This document shows, piece after piece, positions 20,061-29,109 of a DNA stretch of 64,000 nucleotides. A model generated the notes under the pieces. The model was not told where the DNA came from and made no database searches. It saw nothing but the letters and a program-made list of their open reading frames with translations. The number at the start of each line of letters is the position of its first letter. Position 1 is the first letter of the stretch. Location of the stretch: the NCBI GenBank assembly GCA_000153445.1, contig CH672399.1, positions 1 to 64,000 on the forward strand, in the 5' to 3' direction. The DNA is from a gamma proteobacterium HTCC2207. GTDB taxonomy: Bacteria; Pseudomonadota; Gammaproteobacteria; Pseudomonadales; Porticoccaceae. The position numbers and the translations under genes were made by a program.

Positions 20061-21259
20061 TATTTAATAATCCCTTGATCTTTCATCTGTTGTATTTGCT
20101 TTACGCTTAAATTGAGCAATTGGGTCATCACCTCGTCGGTGTGCTGCCCCAGTGTCGGCGCGGCAGTAAATACCTCATCACTGCTGCGGGATAACTTAAT
20201 CGGGTTACCCGGCCCCTTAGTAGAATTGCCATTGGGGTGTTTTAAGTCCACTACCATATTGCGGTGAAGCACCTGAGTATCTGCCAAAGCCTGACTCAGG
20301 GTATTAACCGGTGCACAGGGAATTCGCTGAGCTTCAAACAGCGCCAACCAATAGGCACAACTATTAAAGCTCAACAACTCATTGAGCCGGGCATTGATCA
20401 TGTCGCGGTCTTCCCAGCGACCAGGTTGAGTATCATATTTGGTATTTTCAAACTCAGCGCAATTAAGCACCCCTTTGAGATTGGTCCAGAAATTATCCGT
20501 AATCACCGCAATAACAATCGATCCGTCGGAGCAATGGAAAGTGTTATAGGGCACATGAACAAAGTGGCTATTGCCTATGGGATAGGGATCCTCCTCTGAA
20601 AGAAAGTGCATGGTCGCCATATAGTTGAGCATTGAAATCTGACAATCCAACATAGAAATATCCACATGCTGGCCCAAGCCACTCCGCTCACGTTCATACA
20701 GCGCCGCCAAAATCCCCATCACTCCAAACATGCCACCGCCGAGATCGCCTATAGGAATACCAGCACGCACCATGGACTCGGGGCCAGCTCCCGTAATCGA
20801 CATGCCACCTCCCATGGCCTGAGCAACCTGATCAAAAGCGGGACGCTTGCTACCAGGACCCTCAGAACCAAAGCCGGATACTGTACAGGTGATAATACGA
20901 GGATTGACTTCGCTCAATGAGGTGTAATCAATTCCCAGACGTTCAGGTACCCCAGCGCCAAAATTACTGATCACAATATCCACATTGCTCACCAGATCTT
21001 TAAATAGCGCTAAACCGTCTTCGGTCTTTAGGTCTACCGCAACACTCTTCTTATTGCGGTTTAGGGTAATGTAGTAGGCCCCCATTCCATCGAGCGAATT
21101 ACTCGGATCTGTGGCCAAGAGCTTGCGCGTACCCTCTCCGGTCAAAGGCTCGACTTTAATAGTCTCCGCACCCAAATCAGCGAGAATCATACTGCCGTAG
21201 GGTCCAGACAACATATGGGTAAGGTCAAGTACGCGGACACCGCTTAAGGGCCGACTCAT
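20060..21259 (-). CDS. Type III (CaiB/BaiF) CoA-transferase
   Basis: A 399-residue family III CoA-transferase: N-terminal GVRVLDLTHMLSGPYGSMILADLGAETIKVEP, NRNKKSVAVDLK, the catalytic Asp region (GDLGGGMFGVMGILAALYERERSGLGQHVD) and the C-terminal small domain. It moves CoA between carboxylic acids, activating a substrate acid for the downstream HMGL-type lyase. First gene of the minus-strand operon with a clear AGGAG, divergent from a GntR/UTRA regulator. Close families act on carnitine, oxalate, citramalate/itaconate and bile acids, so the substrate is not assigned. Confidence 0.9.
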   Translation of the reverse strand: MSRPLSGVRVLDLTHMLSGPYGSMILADLGAETIKVEPLTGEGTRKLLATDPSNSLDGMGAYYITLNRNKKSVAVDLKTEDGLALFKDLVSNVDIVISNFGAGVPERLGIDYTSLSEVNPRIITCTVSGFGSEGPGSKRPAFDQVAQAMGGGMSITGAGPESMVRAGIPIGDLGGGMFGVMGILAALYERERSGLGQHVDISMLDCQISMLNYMATMHFLSEEDPYPIGNSHFVHVPYNTFHCSDGSIVIAVITDNFWTNLKGVLNCAEFENTKYDTQPGRWEDRDMINARLNELLSFNSCAYWLALFEAQRIPCAPVNTLSQALADTQVLHRNMVVDLKHPNGNSTKGPGNPIKLSRSSDEVFTAAPTLGQHTDEVMTQLLNLSVKQIQQMKDQGIIK

Positions 21260-21544
21260 AAAATCTCCTGGTTAGTAGACCCCTTGACGAAAATACCGTC
21301 GCAAAGGAATCTAGTTTTACGGATAATCAGTAAATCGAATTAAGGTTGACGTTATTTTACCAGCGCCCTCAACCAAAGGCTTTTACTGTCGATAATTGAC
21401 CTACAGGGAAAATGCTCGTATAACCGGTGGGTCTAAAATGTTTTTGATATATGACATAATGTTATACCAATAGGATAATAGCAACTCTATCTTTTTTTAG
21501 GTACGGCTTTAAGGTACTTTCCGCTACTCAGCAAGGCAGACATT

Positions 21545-22327
21545 ATGAGCAACACTCCAGGCCCAACCCTGTTTACTCGCGCTCTGCGCCGCCATGTTTC
21601 TGCCGATCATCCAGTACCGCTCTATTACCAACTGTATAGTCTAATCAAAAATTTTATACTCGACGGTTCTCTTCACCACAGCGACAAACTGCCTAGTGAA
21701 CAGGAACTGGCGGAATTATTTGATGTGTCACGGATTACCGCCAAACGCGCGGTCAATGAGCTCGCCGCCGAACATTTGGTTGAACGAGCCCGTGGCAAAG
21801 GCACACACGTTATCTACAAATACTCACCAAAGCCGGTTAAGGCGCCGATGATCGGCGTGCTCGAGGAGATCGAGAGTATTGCCGAAGACTCCACTGCCAC
21901 CGTTCTCGAATGCGCTCTGATCAAACCGCCACAAACTATTGGCACAGACTTTGGCATCAAGCCCGGCGACACTCTGCTCCATTTAGTTAGGACTCGAGAA
22001 AGAGCTGGCGGCGTATTTGGCTATTTCGACAGTTGGACCGCCGACGTTCAGCTACCTAAGAGTAACGATATATTTATCAATGAGTCGCGGCATAAATACT
22101 TCCGTGAAAGCGGAGTACATTTCAGCCATGTTACTCAGACTATCGGCGCTATCGCCGCCTGCCCCACTCTTGCCAAGCAACTCGATGTTGAAGTGGGTGC
22201 CCCACTACTGAGCTTAGTGCGACGCTCCTTCCGCCAAAATGGCGAGCAGGAAGAACTGGTCGACTACCTCAATGCATTCTTTAATACCGAGCTATTTCAG
22301 TATCAGATGGATCTCAAGCTCGATTAA
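21545..22327 (+). CDS. GntR family (HutC/UTRA) transcriptional regulator
   Basis: N-terminal winged helix (PLYYQLYSLIKNFILDG...LPSEQELAELFDVSRITAKRAVNELAAEHLVERARGKGTHV, about 24-90) and a C-terminal UTRA ligand-binding domain (about 100-250). 260 residues, normal for HutC-type regulators, which usually sense a small molecule of the pathway they control. It is divergent from the CoA-transferase operon across a 285-bp AT-rich spacer and is its probable regulator. AAGG precedes the ATG. No clear operator could be defined by eye. Confidence 0.92.
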   Translation: MSNTPGPTLFTRALRRHVSADHPVPLYYQLYSLIKNFILDGSLHHSDKLPSEQELAELFDVSRITAKRAVNELAAEHLVERARGKGTHVIYKYSPKPVKAPMIGVLEEIESIAEDSTATVLECALIKPPQTIGTDFGIKPGDTLLHLVRTRERAGGVFGYFDSWTADVQLPKSNDIFINESRHKYFRESGVHFSHVTQTIGAIAACPTLAKQLDVEVGAPLLSLVRRSFRQNGEQEELVDYLNAFFNTELFQYQMDLKLD

Positions 22328-22387
22328 AACTCAGTAATCCGCAGCGCTGAAGACTTACAAATCATCTCCTTTCATACAGCTCTTGAA

Positions 22388-22405
22388 GTTTACGTTGACG
22401 TAAAC
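22388..22405. promoter_or_regulatory. Probable LiuR operator
   Basis: GTTTACGT-TG-ACGTAAAC: perfect 8-bp inverted repeat with a 2-bp spacer, 54 bp before the LiuR-type start. It matches the general form of LiuR sites described for proteobacterial branched-chain catabolism operons (TTGACGTAAACGTCAA-like) and fits MerR-type binding. It should autoregulate the liu operon. Confidence 0.75.
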
Positions 22406-22458
22406 GTTAGATGATAATTATACTAACGGCTGTTTAGTCATTGAGATCGGATTTTGTA

Positions 22459-22878
22459 ATGGTCAAAGCAGCACAGCAAAACAGCGGCCCTGATATCAGC
22501 ATTGAATACAGTATTTCGCAGCTGTCAAAAGAGTTTGATGTCACCACACGAAGCATCCGTCACTATGAAGATCTCGATCTGCTCTCCCCCGCCCGCCGCG
22601 GCCAAACCCGTATTTATTCGCAGGCCGATCGCACTCGACTGCGACTTATTTTGCGCGGCAAGCGTCTCGGGCTGTCTCTAGAAGACTCTCGAGAAATTAT
22701 CGATATGTATGAACCGGGTAAAACCAATGTCGACCAGCTGAAAAAACTGATCGATGCGATTCAACTTCAGCGCAGCAAACTCAATCAACAGCTCGACGAT
22801 ATCAGCAAACTTTTAAAAGACCTTAATCAGGCCGAAGCAGACTGCATCGACGCCCTTAAAACCAATGGAAGCCAATAA
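22459..22878 (+). CDS. liuR: MerR family regulator of leucine/isovalerate catabolism (LiuR-type)
   Basis: MerR winged helix (YSISQLSKEFDVTTRSIRHYEDLDLLSPARRGQTRIYSQADRTRLRLIL) followed by a coiled-coil dimerisation helix (about 75-130) and no metal-binding Cys, as in LiuR. The frame opens at a TTG at 22441; the ATG at 22459 gives 139 residues and a usual MerR N-terminus. It is 3 bp upstream of isovaleryl-CoA dehydrogenase and downstream of a matching palindrome, so it is probably an autoregulated repressor or activator that senses a pathway acyl-CoA. Symbol given from context. Confidence 0.88.
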   Translation: MVKAAQQNSGPDISIEYSISQLSKEFDVTTRSIRHYEDLDLLSPARRGQTRIYSQADRTRLRLILRGKRLGLSLEDSREIIDMYEPGKTNVDQLKKLIDAIQLQRSKLNQQLDDISKLLKDLNQAEADCIDALKTNGSQ

Positions 22879-22881
22879 GCC

Positions 22882-24048
22882 ATGAACACCATTTATCCCA
22901 GTTTGAATTTTAATCTTGGTGAAGATATCGACATGTTGCGCGATAGCGTTTTTCAATTTTGCCAGACCGAAATTGCACCCCGAGCTGCTGAGATTGATCA
23001 GAGCAACGAATTCCCCATGGACCTGTGGCGCAAATTCGGCGATATGGGACTGCTGGGCATTACGGTGGACGAAGAGTACGGCGGGTCAGGCATGGGCTAT
23101 CTGGCGCACTCTGTAGCCATGGAAGAGATATCGAGAGCTTCGGCTTCAGTGGGTCTTTCCTACGGTGCTCACTCCAATCTCTGCCTCAATCAGCTGGCAA
23201 AAAATGGCAGCCACGAGCAGAAACTCAAATATCTACCCAAGCTTTGTTCCGGCGACCATATCGGCGCCCTGGCCATGAGCGAACCCAACGCTGGGTCCGA
23301 TGTAGTCAGCATGAAACTTAGTGCCACTAAACAGGGCGATCACTATCTGCTGAACGGCAATAAGATGTGGATCACCAATGGTCCAGATGCCCACACCTAT
23401 ATTATCTACGCAAAAACCGATACCAGTGCAGGCTCGAAAGGTATTACCGCCTTTATCGTCGAGCGCGATTTCCCCGGCTTTTCACGCCATCAAAAACTCG
23501 ACAAACTCGGCATGCGCGGCTCCAATACCTGTGAGCTCGTCTTCCAAGACTGCGCCGTGCCAGCAGAAAATATTCTCGGCGGCGAAGGCTGCGGTGTCGC
23601 CGTTCTGATGTCCGGCCTAGATTATGAGCGCACCGTTTTATCCGGTGGCCCAGTGGGTATTATGCAGGCCTGTCTCGATGTAGTACTGCCCTATATTCAC
23701 GAGCGCAGTCAGTTTGGCCAGGCGATTGGTGAGTTTCAGCTAATGCAGGGCAAAATCGCCGATATGTACGCCGATTTAAATGCCTCTCGAGCCTATCTTT
23801 ATGCCGTTGCCAGGGCCTGTGATCTGGCTCAAGACTCGCGTAAAGACGCCGCCGCAGTGATCCTCTTTACCGCCGAAAAAGCTACTCAAATGGCCCTGCA
23901 AACTATCCAGGCCCTAGGCGGCAATGGCTACACTAACGAATATCCCGCGGGGCGCTTACTGCGCGACGCCAAACTCTATGAAATTGGTGCCGGCACATCT
24001 GAAGTGCGACGCATGTTGATTGGCCGTGAGTTGTTTAACCAGAGCTAA
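22882..24048 (+). CDS. liuA: Isovaleryl-CoA dehydrogenase
   Basis: A 388-residue FAD acyl-CoA dehydrogenase converting isovaleryl-CoA to 3-methylcrotonyl-CoA. The three family domains are visible (N-terminal helices; beta domain with [14 protein letters not shown] and WITNGPDA; C-terminal domain ending [32 protein letters not shown]). The block [18 protein letters not shown] carries the catalytic Glu at the position characteristic of isovaleryl-CoA dehydrogenase rather than the C-terminal position of short- and medium-chain enzymes. It is second in the liu operon. Confidence 0.95.
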   Translation: MNTIYPSLNFNLGEDIDMLRDSVFQFCQTEIAPRAAEIDQSNEFPMDLWRKFGDMGLLGITVDEEYGGSGMGYLAHSVAMEEISRASASVGLSYGAHSNLCLNQLAKNGSHEQKLKYLPKLCSGDHIGALAMSEPNAGSDVVSMKLSATKQGDHYLLNGNKMWITNGPDAHTYIIYAKTDTSAGSKGITAFIVERDFPGFSRHQKLDKLGMRGSNTCELVFQDCAVPAENILGGEGCGVAVLMSGLDYERTVLSGGPVGIMQACLDVVLPYIHERSQFGQAIGEFQLMQGKIADMYADLNASRAYLYAVARACDLAQDSRKDAAAVILFTAEKATQMALQTIQALGGNGYTNEYPAGRLLRDAKLYEIGAGTSEVRRMLIGRELFNQS

Positions 24049-24104
24049 AACTGGGCAACCAATAAGCTCGTTAAAAATAGTGCGGAGCCAACAAGGAAAA
24101 ACTT

Positions 24105-25712
24105 ATGCCGATTATCAAAACAAAGATCAATAACAAGAGCGCGGACTTTATTGCCAACGCCGCAGCCATGCAGGCTCAGGTCGAGGACCTTAACAACACA
24201 TTGGCAGGCGTTCGCCAAGGGGGCGGTGAAAAAGCCTGCGCACGACATATGGCACGAGGTAAATTGCTCCCCCGAGAACGGGTCCAAGCACTGTTAGATC
24301 CTGGCTCACCCTTCTTGGAACTCTCCGCCCTGGCCGCTCATGAGGTTTACGCTGAGTCTGTTCCAGCAGCCGGCATTATTACCGGCATAGGTCGTGTTAG
24401 CGGACAGGAATGCGTTGTTGTGGCCAATGACGCCACGGTTAAAGGTGGCAGTTATTATCCCCTGACGGTGAAAAAACATCTTCGCGCTCAGGCCATAGCC
24501 GCAGAAAATAATCTGCCCTGTATTTATCTCGTGGATTCCGGCGGCGCCAACCTGCCCCGTCAGGATGAAGTTTTCCCCGACCGTGAACATTTCGGCCGCA
24601 TCTTCTTTAACCAAGCCAATATGTCAGCACAGAATATTCCGCAAATTGCTGCCGTTATGGGATCCTGCACTGCCGGCGGTGCCTATGTGCCCGCCATGGC
24701 TGACGAATCTATTATCGTCAAAGATCAGGGCACCATTTTTCTCGCTGGCCCGCCTCTCGTTAAAGCCGCCACCGGTGAGGTGGTCACGGCAGAAGAACTC
24801 GGCGGCGCCGATGTTCACTGCCGCACCTCTGGCGTAGCCGACCACCTAGCCAACAATGAGCATCATGCCCTTGTGCTAGCGCGCAACGCAGTGGCAAGAC
24901 TAAACCGCGTTAAGCCAGTTAATGGCGATCTTAAAGACGCGGTGGAACCCATTTATAACAGCACAGAAATTGGCGGCGTAGTGCCCAGTGATTCACGCAA
25001 GTCTTACGATGTTCGCGAGATTATTGCTCGGGTAGTCGACGGCTCTGATTTTGATGAATTTAAAGCACTTTACGGCACCACCCTAGTCTGTGGTTTCGCC
25101 CGAATATTTGGCTACCCGGTGGGCATAGTGGCTAATAACGGCATTCTCTTTGGCGAGTCGGCACAGAAAGGCGCGCACTTTATTGAGCTCTGCGCCCAGC
25201 GCAAAATCCCTCTGGTATTCCTGCAAAATATCACCGGCTTTATGGTCGGCAAGCAATATGAAAATAATGGCATTGCCAAACATGGCGCCAAGATGGTCAC
25301 CGCTGTCGCCACCGCCAATGTGCCCAAATTTACCGTTCTGATTGGCGGTTCTTTTGGCGCGGGTAACTACGGTATGTGCGGTCGCGCCTATGATCCAAGG
25401 TTTATGTTTATGTGGCCCAATGCACGTATTTCAGTAATGGGTGGCGAGCAGGCAGCTGGAGTCTTGGCTCAGGTGACTCGCGATAAAAATGAGCGGGACG
25501 GCATTGACTGGAGTGCGGAGGAAGAAGCTCAATTCAAGCAGCCGATTATGGATAACTATGAGCATCAGGGGCATCCCTACTATGCCTCTGCAAGACTCTG
25601 GGACGATGGTGTGATTGATCCTGCGGATACTAGGATGGTGTTGGGTTTGTCGATTTCGGCGAGCCACAATCGGGTTATAGAAGAGACTAAATTTGGAGTC
25701 TTTAGAATGTGA
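24105..25712 (+). CDS. liuB: 3-methylcrotonyl-CoA carboxylase, carboxyltransferase (beta) subunit
   Basis: A 535-residue carboxyltransferase (crotonase-fold tandem) that moves the carboxyl group from biotin to 3-methylcrotonyl-CoA. N-terminal half has [40 protein letters not shown]-type blocks and [13 protein letters not shown]-terminal half has [26 protein letters not shown] and [41 protein letters not shown], diagnostic for MCC rather than propionyl-CoA carboxylase. AAGGAA precedes the ATG. 56 bp after liuA. Its stop overlaps a strong hairpin. Confidence 0.95.
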   Translation: MPIIKTKINNKSADFIANAAAMQAQVEDLNNTLAGVRQGGGEKACARHMARGKLLPRERVQALLDPGSPFLELSALAAHEVYAESVPAAGIITGIGRVSGQECVVVANDATVKGGSYYPLTVKKHLRAQAIAAENNLPCIYLVDSGGANLPRQDEVFPDREHFGRIFFNQANMSAQNIPQIAAVMGSCTAGGAYVPAMADESIIVKDQGTIFLAGPPLVKAATGEVVTAEELGGADVHCRTSGVADHLANNEHHALVLARNAVARLNRVKPVNGDLKDAVEPIYNSTEIGGVVPSDSRKSYDVREIIARVVDGSDFDEFKALYGTTLVCGFARIFGYPVGIVANNGILFGESAQKGAHFIELCAQRKIPLVFLQNITGFMVGKQYENNGIAKHGAKMVTAVATANVPKFTVLIGGSFGAGNYGMCGRAYDPRFMFMWPNARISVMGGEQAAGVLAQVTRDKNERDGIDWSAEEEAQFKQPIMDNYEHQGHPYYASARLWDDGVIDPADTRMVLGLSISASHNRVIEETKFGVFRM

Positions 25713-25733
25713 TATTCGCCTGCGGCGAATATC
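25711..25733. repeat. Perfect 10-bp hairpin overlapping the liuB stop
   Basis: GATATTCGCC-TGC-GGCGAATATC, starting at the last bases of liuB. It has no T-run and is followed by a TCATCCTGAG-type repeat, so it is more likely an mRNA-stabilising or attenuating hairpin inside the operon than a full terminator. Confidence 0.75.
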
Positions 25734-25802
25734 ATCCTGAGAGAGCATAGCGAACCGAAGGATCTCATCCAGAGAGCATAGCGAACCAAAGAACCTCATA
25801 CA
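25734..25802 (+). repeat. TCATCCTGAG-type intergenic repeat with 31-bp duplication
   Basis: TCATCCTGAGAG followed by two 31-bp units, GAGAGCATAGCGAACCGAAG... (25741-25771) and a diverged copy (25772-25802). The core resembles the dispersed TCATCCTGAGCGAAGCCGAAGGATCTC repeat found again at 28661, 28740, 29015 and 62658. It separates liuB from liuD. Confidence 0.8.
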
Positions 25803-25844
25803 GAATTGCAGACCAAGACAAAAACGGACTATAACCAGCAATAA

Positions 25845-27770
25845 ATGGACAAAGAAATGTTTACCAAAATACTAATTGCCAACCGCGGTGAAATCGCCTG
25901 CCGAATCATTCAAACTGCTAAAAAAATGGGTGTTAAAACCGTTGCCGTATTCAGCGAAGCCGACCGCAATTCACTGCATGTTAGCCTCGCTGACGAAGCC
26001 ATTCATATAGGTCCATCGCCCTCCATCGAATCCTATTTGGTTATCGATAATATTATTCAAGCCGCTCTTAGCAGCGGCGCCCAGGCAATCCATCCGGGCT
26101 ATGGTTTTCTCTCAGAAAACGCCGACTTCTGCCGTCAGTGCGACGCCAATAATCTCATTTTTATAGGTCCTCCAGTCGAGGCAATCTTGGCCATGGGCTC
26201 CAAATCCGCGGCAAAAAACATTATGGCAAAAGCCAATGTACCGCTGGTTCCCGGCTATCACGGCGACGACCAAAACTCTGCCACTCTCAAGCAGTCCGCA
26301 GATGATATGGGCTACCCAGTACTGCTCAAAGCCGCCGCCGGTGGCGGTGGTAAAGGTATGCGCGCGGTCTACCATTCAAGCGAATTTGATCAGGCCCTAG
26401 CTGCCGCCAAGCGCGAGGCCAAAAACAGCTTTAACGATGAGATTATGCTGGTGGAAAAATATCTCCAGCAACCTCGACATGTGGAAATTCAAATATTCTG
26501 CGACCAACACAATAATGCCGTACACCTATTCGAACGCGACTGTTCCCTGCAACGTCGCCACCAAAAAGTAATCGAAGAAGCGCCGGCACCGGGCATGACC
26601 GAAGATTTGCGCCAGCGCATGGGTGCAGCAGCAATTCGCGCCGCCACTGCGATCGATTATCAAGGCGCCGGCACCGTCGAGTTTTTACTCGATAGCAACG
26701 GCGAGTTCTTCTTTATGGAGATGAACACCCGCCTCCAAGTAGAACACCCAGTCACTGAAATGATCAGTGGCCAAGACCTAGTAGAATGGCAGCTGCGGGT
26801 CGCCAATGGCGAACCCCTACCCTGCACCCAAGATCAGCTAACACTCAAAGGCCATGCTTTCGAAGCACGGATTTATGCCGAAGATCCAGAGCACGACTTT
26901 CTGCCCTCCACCGGCCAGTTAACCGAACTGCGATCACCATTGGAAACAAACAATGTGCGCATCGACAGCGGTGTGGTTGAAGGAGACGAAGTCTCAGTAT
27001 TCTACGACCCCATGATCGCCAAACTAGTGGTATGGGACTTAGACCGAGAACGTGCCCTTCAACACCTAACTCGTGCCCTGAGCGACTATAAAATCTCCGG
27101 CGTCACTACCAATATTCCATTTCTCTACAACCTCGCCAGCAGCCAAGCCTTTCGCAACGGCGATGTAAATACCGGTTTTATCGAAGAACATGATGATGAG
27201 ATATTCCATCGCCGCCAAGAGGATCTCGGCTACGCCGCGCCATTGGCCGCGCAGGCTATTCTGATCGCACGAGAAGAGTCGGCCCGAGACCTAGCCGAAC
27301 AATCCAACGAACCCAACTCCCCTTGGCACCTAGTTAATCATTGGCGTGTCAGCAACAACAGCCCACAAAGACTAACCGTCACCATCGGCACAGAACAGGT
27401 TAAAGTGATTACAGAGAATTCAGCCCTACCCACCAATATCAAAGCCGTAAACGACGCAACCGGGTTTAATCTATTTACCCCAAATGGTGTCTTTCACTGC
27501 GCCGAAACTCAACCTGATTTGGGTCTAGACCAAGACCAGGACAGCAGTGGCAATCTAGCCGCACCGTTGAACGGCACAGTAGTCACTCTGCTAGTAGACC
27601 CTGGAATACCGGTTACCAAAGGCGAAACCCTAATGGTTATGGAAGCGATGAAAATGGAACACAGCATCGCCGCCCCCAGCGACGGCAAAGTCAGTGAGTT
27701 CTTTTATCAACCCGGCGAGTTGGTGGATGGCGGTGCTGAGTTATTAGCATTCGAACACGCAGAGACCTAA
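25845..27770 (+). CDS. liuD: 3-methylcrotonyl-CoA carboxylase, biotin-containing (alpha) subunit
   Basis: A 641-residue biotin carboxylase plus biotin carrier protein. Biotin carboxylase N-domain (ILIANRGEIACRIIQTAKKMG), ATP-grasp with GGGGKGMR, the EMNTRLQVEHPVTE catalytic block, and a C-terminal biotinyl domain with Lys603 in EAMKMEH. It carboxylates its own biotin with ATP and bicarbonate and feeds the beta subunit. The start may be the ATG at 25857 (MFTKILIANRG), the usual beginning; neither has a strong ribosome binding site. In typical liu operons liuC (methylglutaconyl-CoA hydratase) lies between the two carboxylase genes; here that place is taken by a 132-bp repeat-bearing spacer. Confidence 0.95.
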   Translation: MDKEMFTKILIANRGEIACRIIQTAKKMGVKTVAVFSEADRNSLHVSLADEAIHIGPSPSIESYLVIDNIIQAALSSGAQAIHPGYGFLSENADFCRQCDANNLIFIGPPVEAILAMGSKSAAKNIMAKANVPLVPGYHGDDQNSATLKQSADDMGYPVLLKAAAGGGGKGMRAVYHSSEFDQALAAAKREAKNSFNDEIMLVEKYLQQPRHVEIQIFCDQHNNAVHLFERDCSLQRRHQKVIEEAPAPGMTEDLRQRMGAAAIRAATAIDYQGAGTVEFLLDSNGEFFFMEMNTRLQVEHPVTEMISGQDLVEWQLRVANGEPLPCTQDQLTLKGHAFEARIYAEDPEHDFLPSTGQLTELRSPLETNNVRIDSGVVEGDEVSVFYDPMIAKLVVWDLDRERALQHLTRALSDYKISGVTTNIPFLYNLASSQAFRNGDVNTGFIEEHDDEIFHRRQEDLGYAAPLAAQAILIAREESARDLAEQSNEPNSPWHLVNHWRVSNNSPQRLTVTIGTEQVKVITENSALPTNIKAVNDATGFNLFTPNGVFHCAETQPDLGLDQDQDSSGNLAAPLNGTVVTLLVDPGIPVTKGETLMVMEAMKMEHSIAAPSDGKVSEFFYQPGELVDGGAELLAFEHAET

Positions 27771-27872
27771 ATACACTCACTAAAAACTTTGCCTGCAGGT
27801 TTGCCAAACAGTTGGCACTGCAGGCCAGTAAGCTATACTACCGCCTTCTCAACACCATCCGGAGTAGGCTCC

Positions 27873-28631
27873 TTGACCGCGTTTCGTCCATGTATAGATC
27901 TTCACCAAGGGCAGGTAAAACAGATTATCGGCGGCAGTCTCAATGACTCCGGTGCTGAGACCAACTTCGTCAGTTCACATAATGCAGCCTACTATGCCAA
28001 TCTCTATCGCCAACTAGGTCTAACCGGCGGCCATGTAATTGCTTTGGGCCCAAACAATCAGCAGCAAGTTCTCGAAGCCTTAACAGCCTATCCCAAGGGT
28101 ATGCAGTTTGGTGGTGGCGTCAATCTCAACAACGCAGCAGGCTATCTAGAGGCCGGTGCCTCAGAGATTATTGTCACCTCCTATCTATTTGAGAACGGCG
28201 ACTTTTCCTGGTCCCGTCTGGAGAAAATAAAAGCCGAGGTCGGCGCGGACAAGTTAGTGCTAGATCTAAGCTGTCGCAAAACTCAAGACGGCTGGATGAT
28301 CGCCACCGATCGCTGGCAGACCATTACCAATATGCAGATCAATCAATACACTATCGCCGAACTGGAAAGCCACTGCGTCGAGTTTTTAATTCACGCAGCA
28401 GATGTGGAAGGACTTCAGGCAGGAATCGATAGCGAGCTAGTTAGCTTACTGGGCAACTGCTGCACAATACCCACCACCTATGCCGGTGGCGCCCGCTCCC
28501 TCGCCGACCTAGAACTAGTGCAATCACTCTCCAATGGCAAAGTCGACCTCACCATTGGCAGCGCGCTCGATATCTTTGGGGGCTCTGGTGTAACACTTGA
28601 AGAATGCGTGCACTGGAATCAACAGCCCTGA
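27873..28631 (+). CDS. hisA: Eukaryote-type HisA (ProFAR isomerase, HIS6-like)
   Basis: Predicted 1-(5-phosphoribosyl)-5-[(phosphoribosylamino)methylideneamino]imidazole-4-carboxamide isomerase, step four of histidine synthesis. The sequence follows the fungal/plant HIS6 form, not bacterial HisA: FRPCIDLHQGQVKQI, NFVSSHNAAYYANLY, LTGGHVIALG, LVLDLSCRKTQDG, FLIHAADVEGL, TYAGGARSLADL and LTIGSALDIFGG. The catalytic Asp residues would be in CIDLHQG and VLDLSCR. A TTG at 27873 with GGAG 8 bp upstream gives 252 residues beginning at the conserved block; a longer frame from 27789 adds an unlikely leader. It stands alone after liuD, away from other his genes. Horizontal origin is possible. Confidence 0.85.
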   Translation: MTAFRPCIDLHQGQVKQIIGGSLNDSGAETNFVSSHNAAYYANLYRQLGLTGGHVIALGPNNQQQVLEALTAYPKGMQFGGGVNLNNAAGYLEAGASEIIVTSYLFENGDFSWSRLEKIKAEVGADKLVLDLSCRKTQDGWMIATDRWQTITNMQINQYTIAELESHCVEFLIHAADVEGLQAGIDSELVSLLGNCCTIPTTYAGGARSLADLELVQSLSNGKVDLTIGSALDIFGGSGVTLEECVHWNQQP

Positions 28632-28660
28632 GCGAGTCCACAGCCCCGAACACACAAACC

Positions 28661-29048
28661 TGTCATCCTGAGAGAGCATAGCGAACCGAAGGAGCTCATG
28701 CAGGATTGCAGCCTAAAGCAAAGAACGCAGTAAGCCAGCGAGATCCTTCGACTGCGCTCAGGATGACAAGAGAGGTAGTCACAATCACAGAGCAGACTAC
28801 AAGGTAGTACCGCAATAATCCCGATAGACCCCAGCCCTGCCTTTGCGATCAATCAGGGCCCGTTTATGGGTGACATTATTTTCAGATTAAGAGAGCGCGT
28901 GTCTGAGCGACAGCGAGTTGTGCGAACGCTGAAAATAATGTCATTCATGGGACCGATCGCAAAGGCAGGGCTGGGGTCTATGCCCACGCGACTTTGCTGC
29001 CAACACCTGACAAAAGATCCCTCGTCGCTACGCTCTGTCGGGATGACA
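28661..29048. repeat. Repeat-rich intergenic patch: nested inverted repeats
   Basis: This fills the 478-bp gene-free gap after hisA. It contains a forward TCATCCTGAG-type repeat (28661-28697), an inverted copy (28740-28768), and a long palindrome with perfect 27-bp outer arms (28824-28850 and 28955-28981) and perfect 15-bp inner arms (28871-28885 and 28929-28943). A further inverted repeat copy lies at 29015-29048. The short open frames inside it are by-products of the symmetry. It looks like a nonautonomous REP/MITE-type composite. Confidence 0.8.
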
Positions 29049-29109
29049 ATAGTCATGTTAGGAGCCAGTAAACAGCCCTGAGCCAATTAAACTCCCCAAC
29101 CTCATTAAC

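Noticed and set aside
21346-21360. Possible LiuR half-site (TTGACGTTATTTTAC) before the CoA-transferase operon
   Set aside because: Only one half resembles the liu palindrome, so LiuR control of the lyase operon cannot be claimed.
21440-21485. Possible GntR operator around TATGACATAATGTTATA
   Set aside because: Only short AT-rich symmetry; nothing distinguishes it from background.
28866-29086. Open frames inside the intergenic palindrome
   Set aside because: They exist on both strands because of the inverted symmetry and have no family resemblance.
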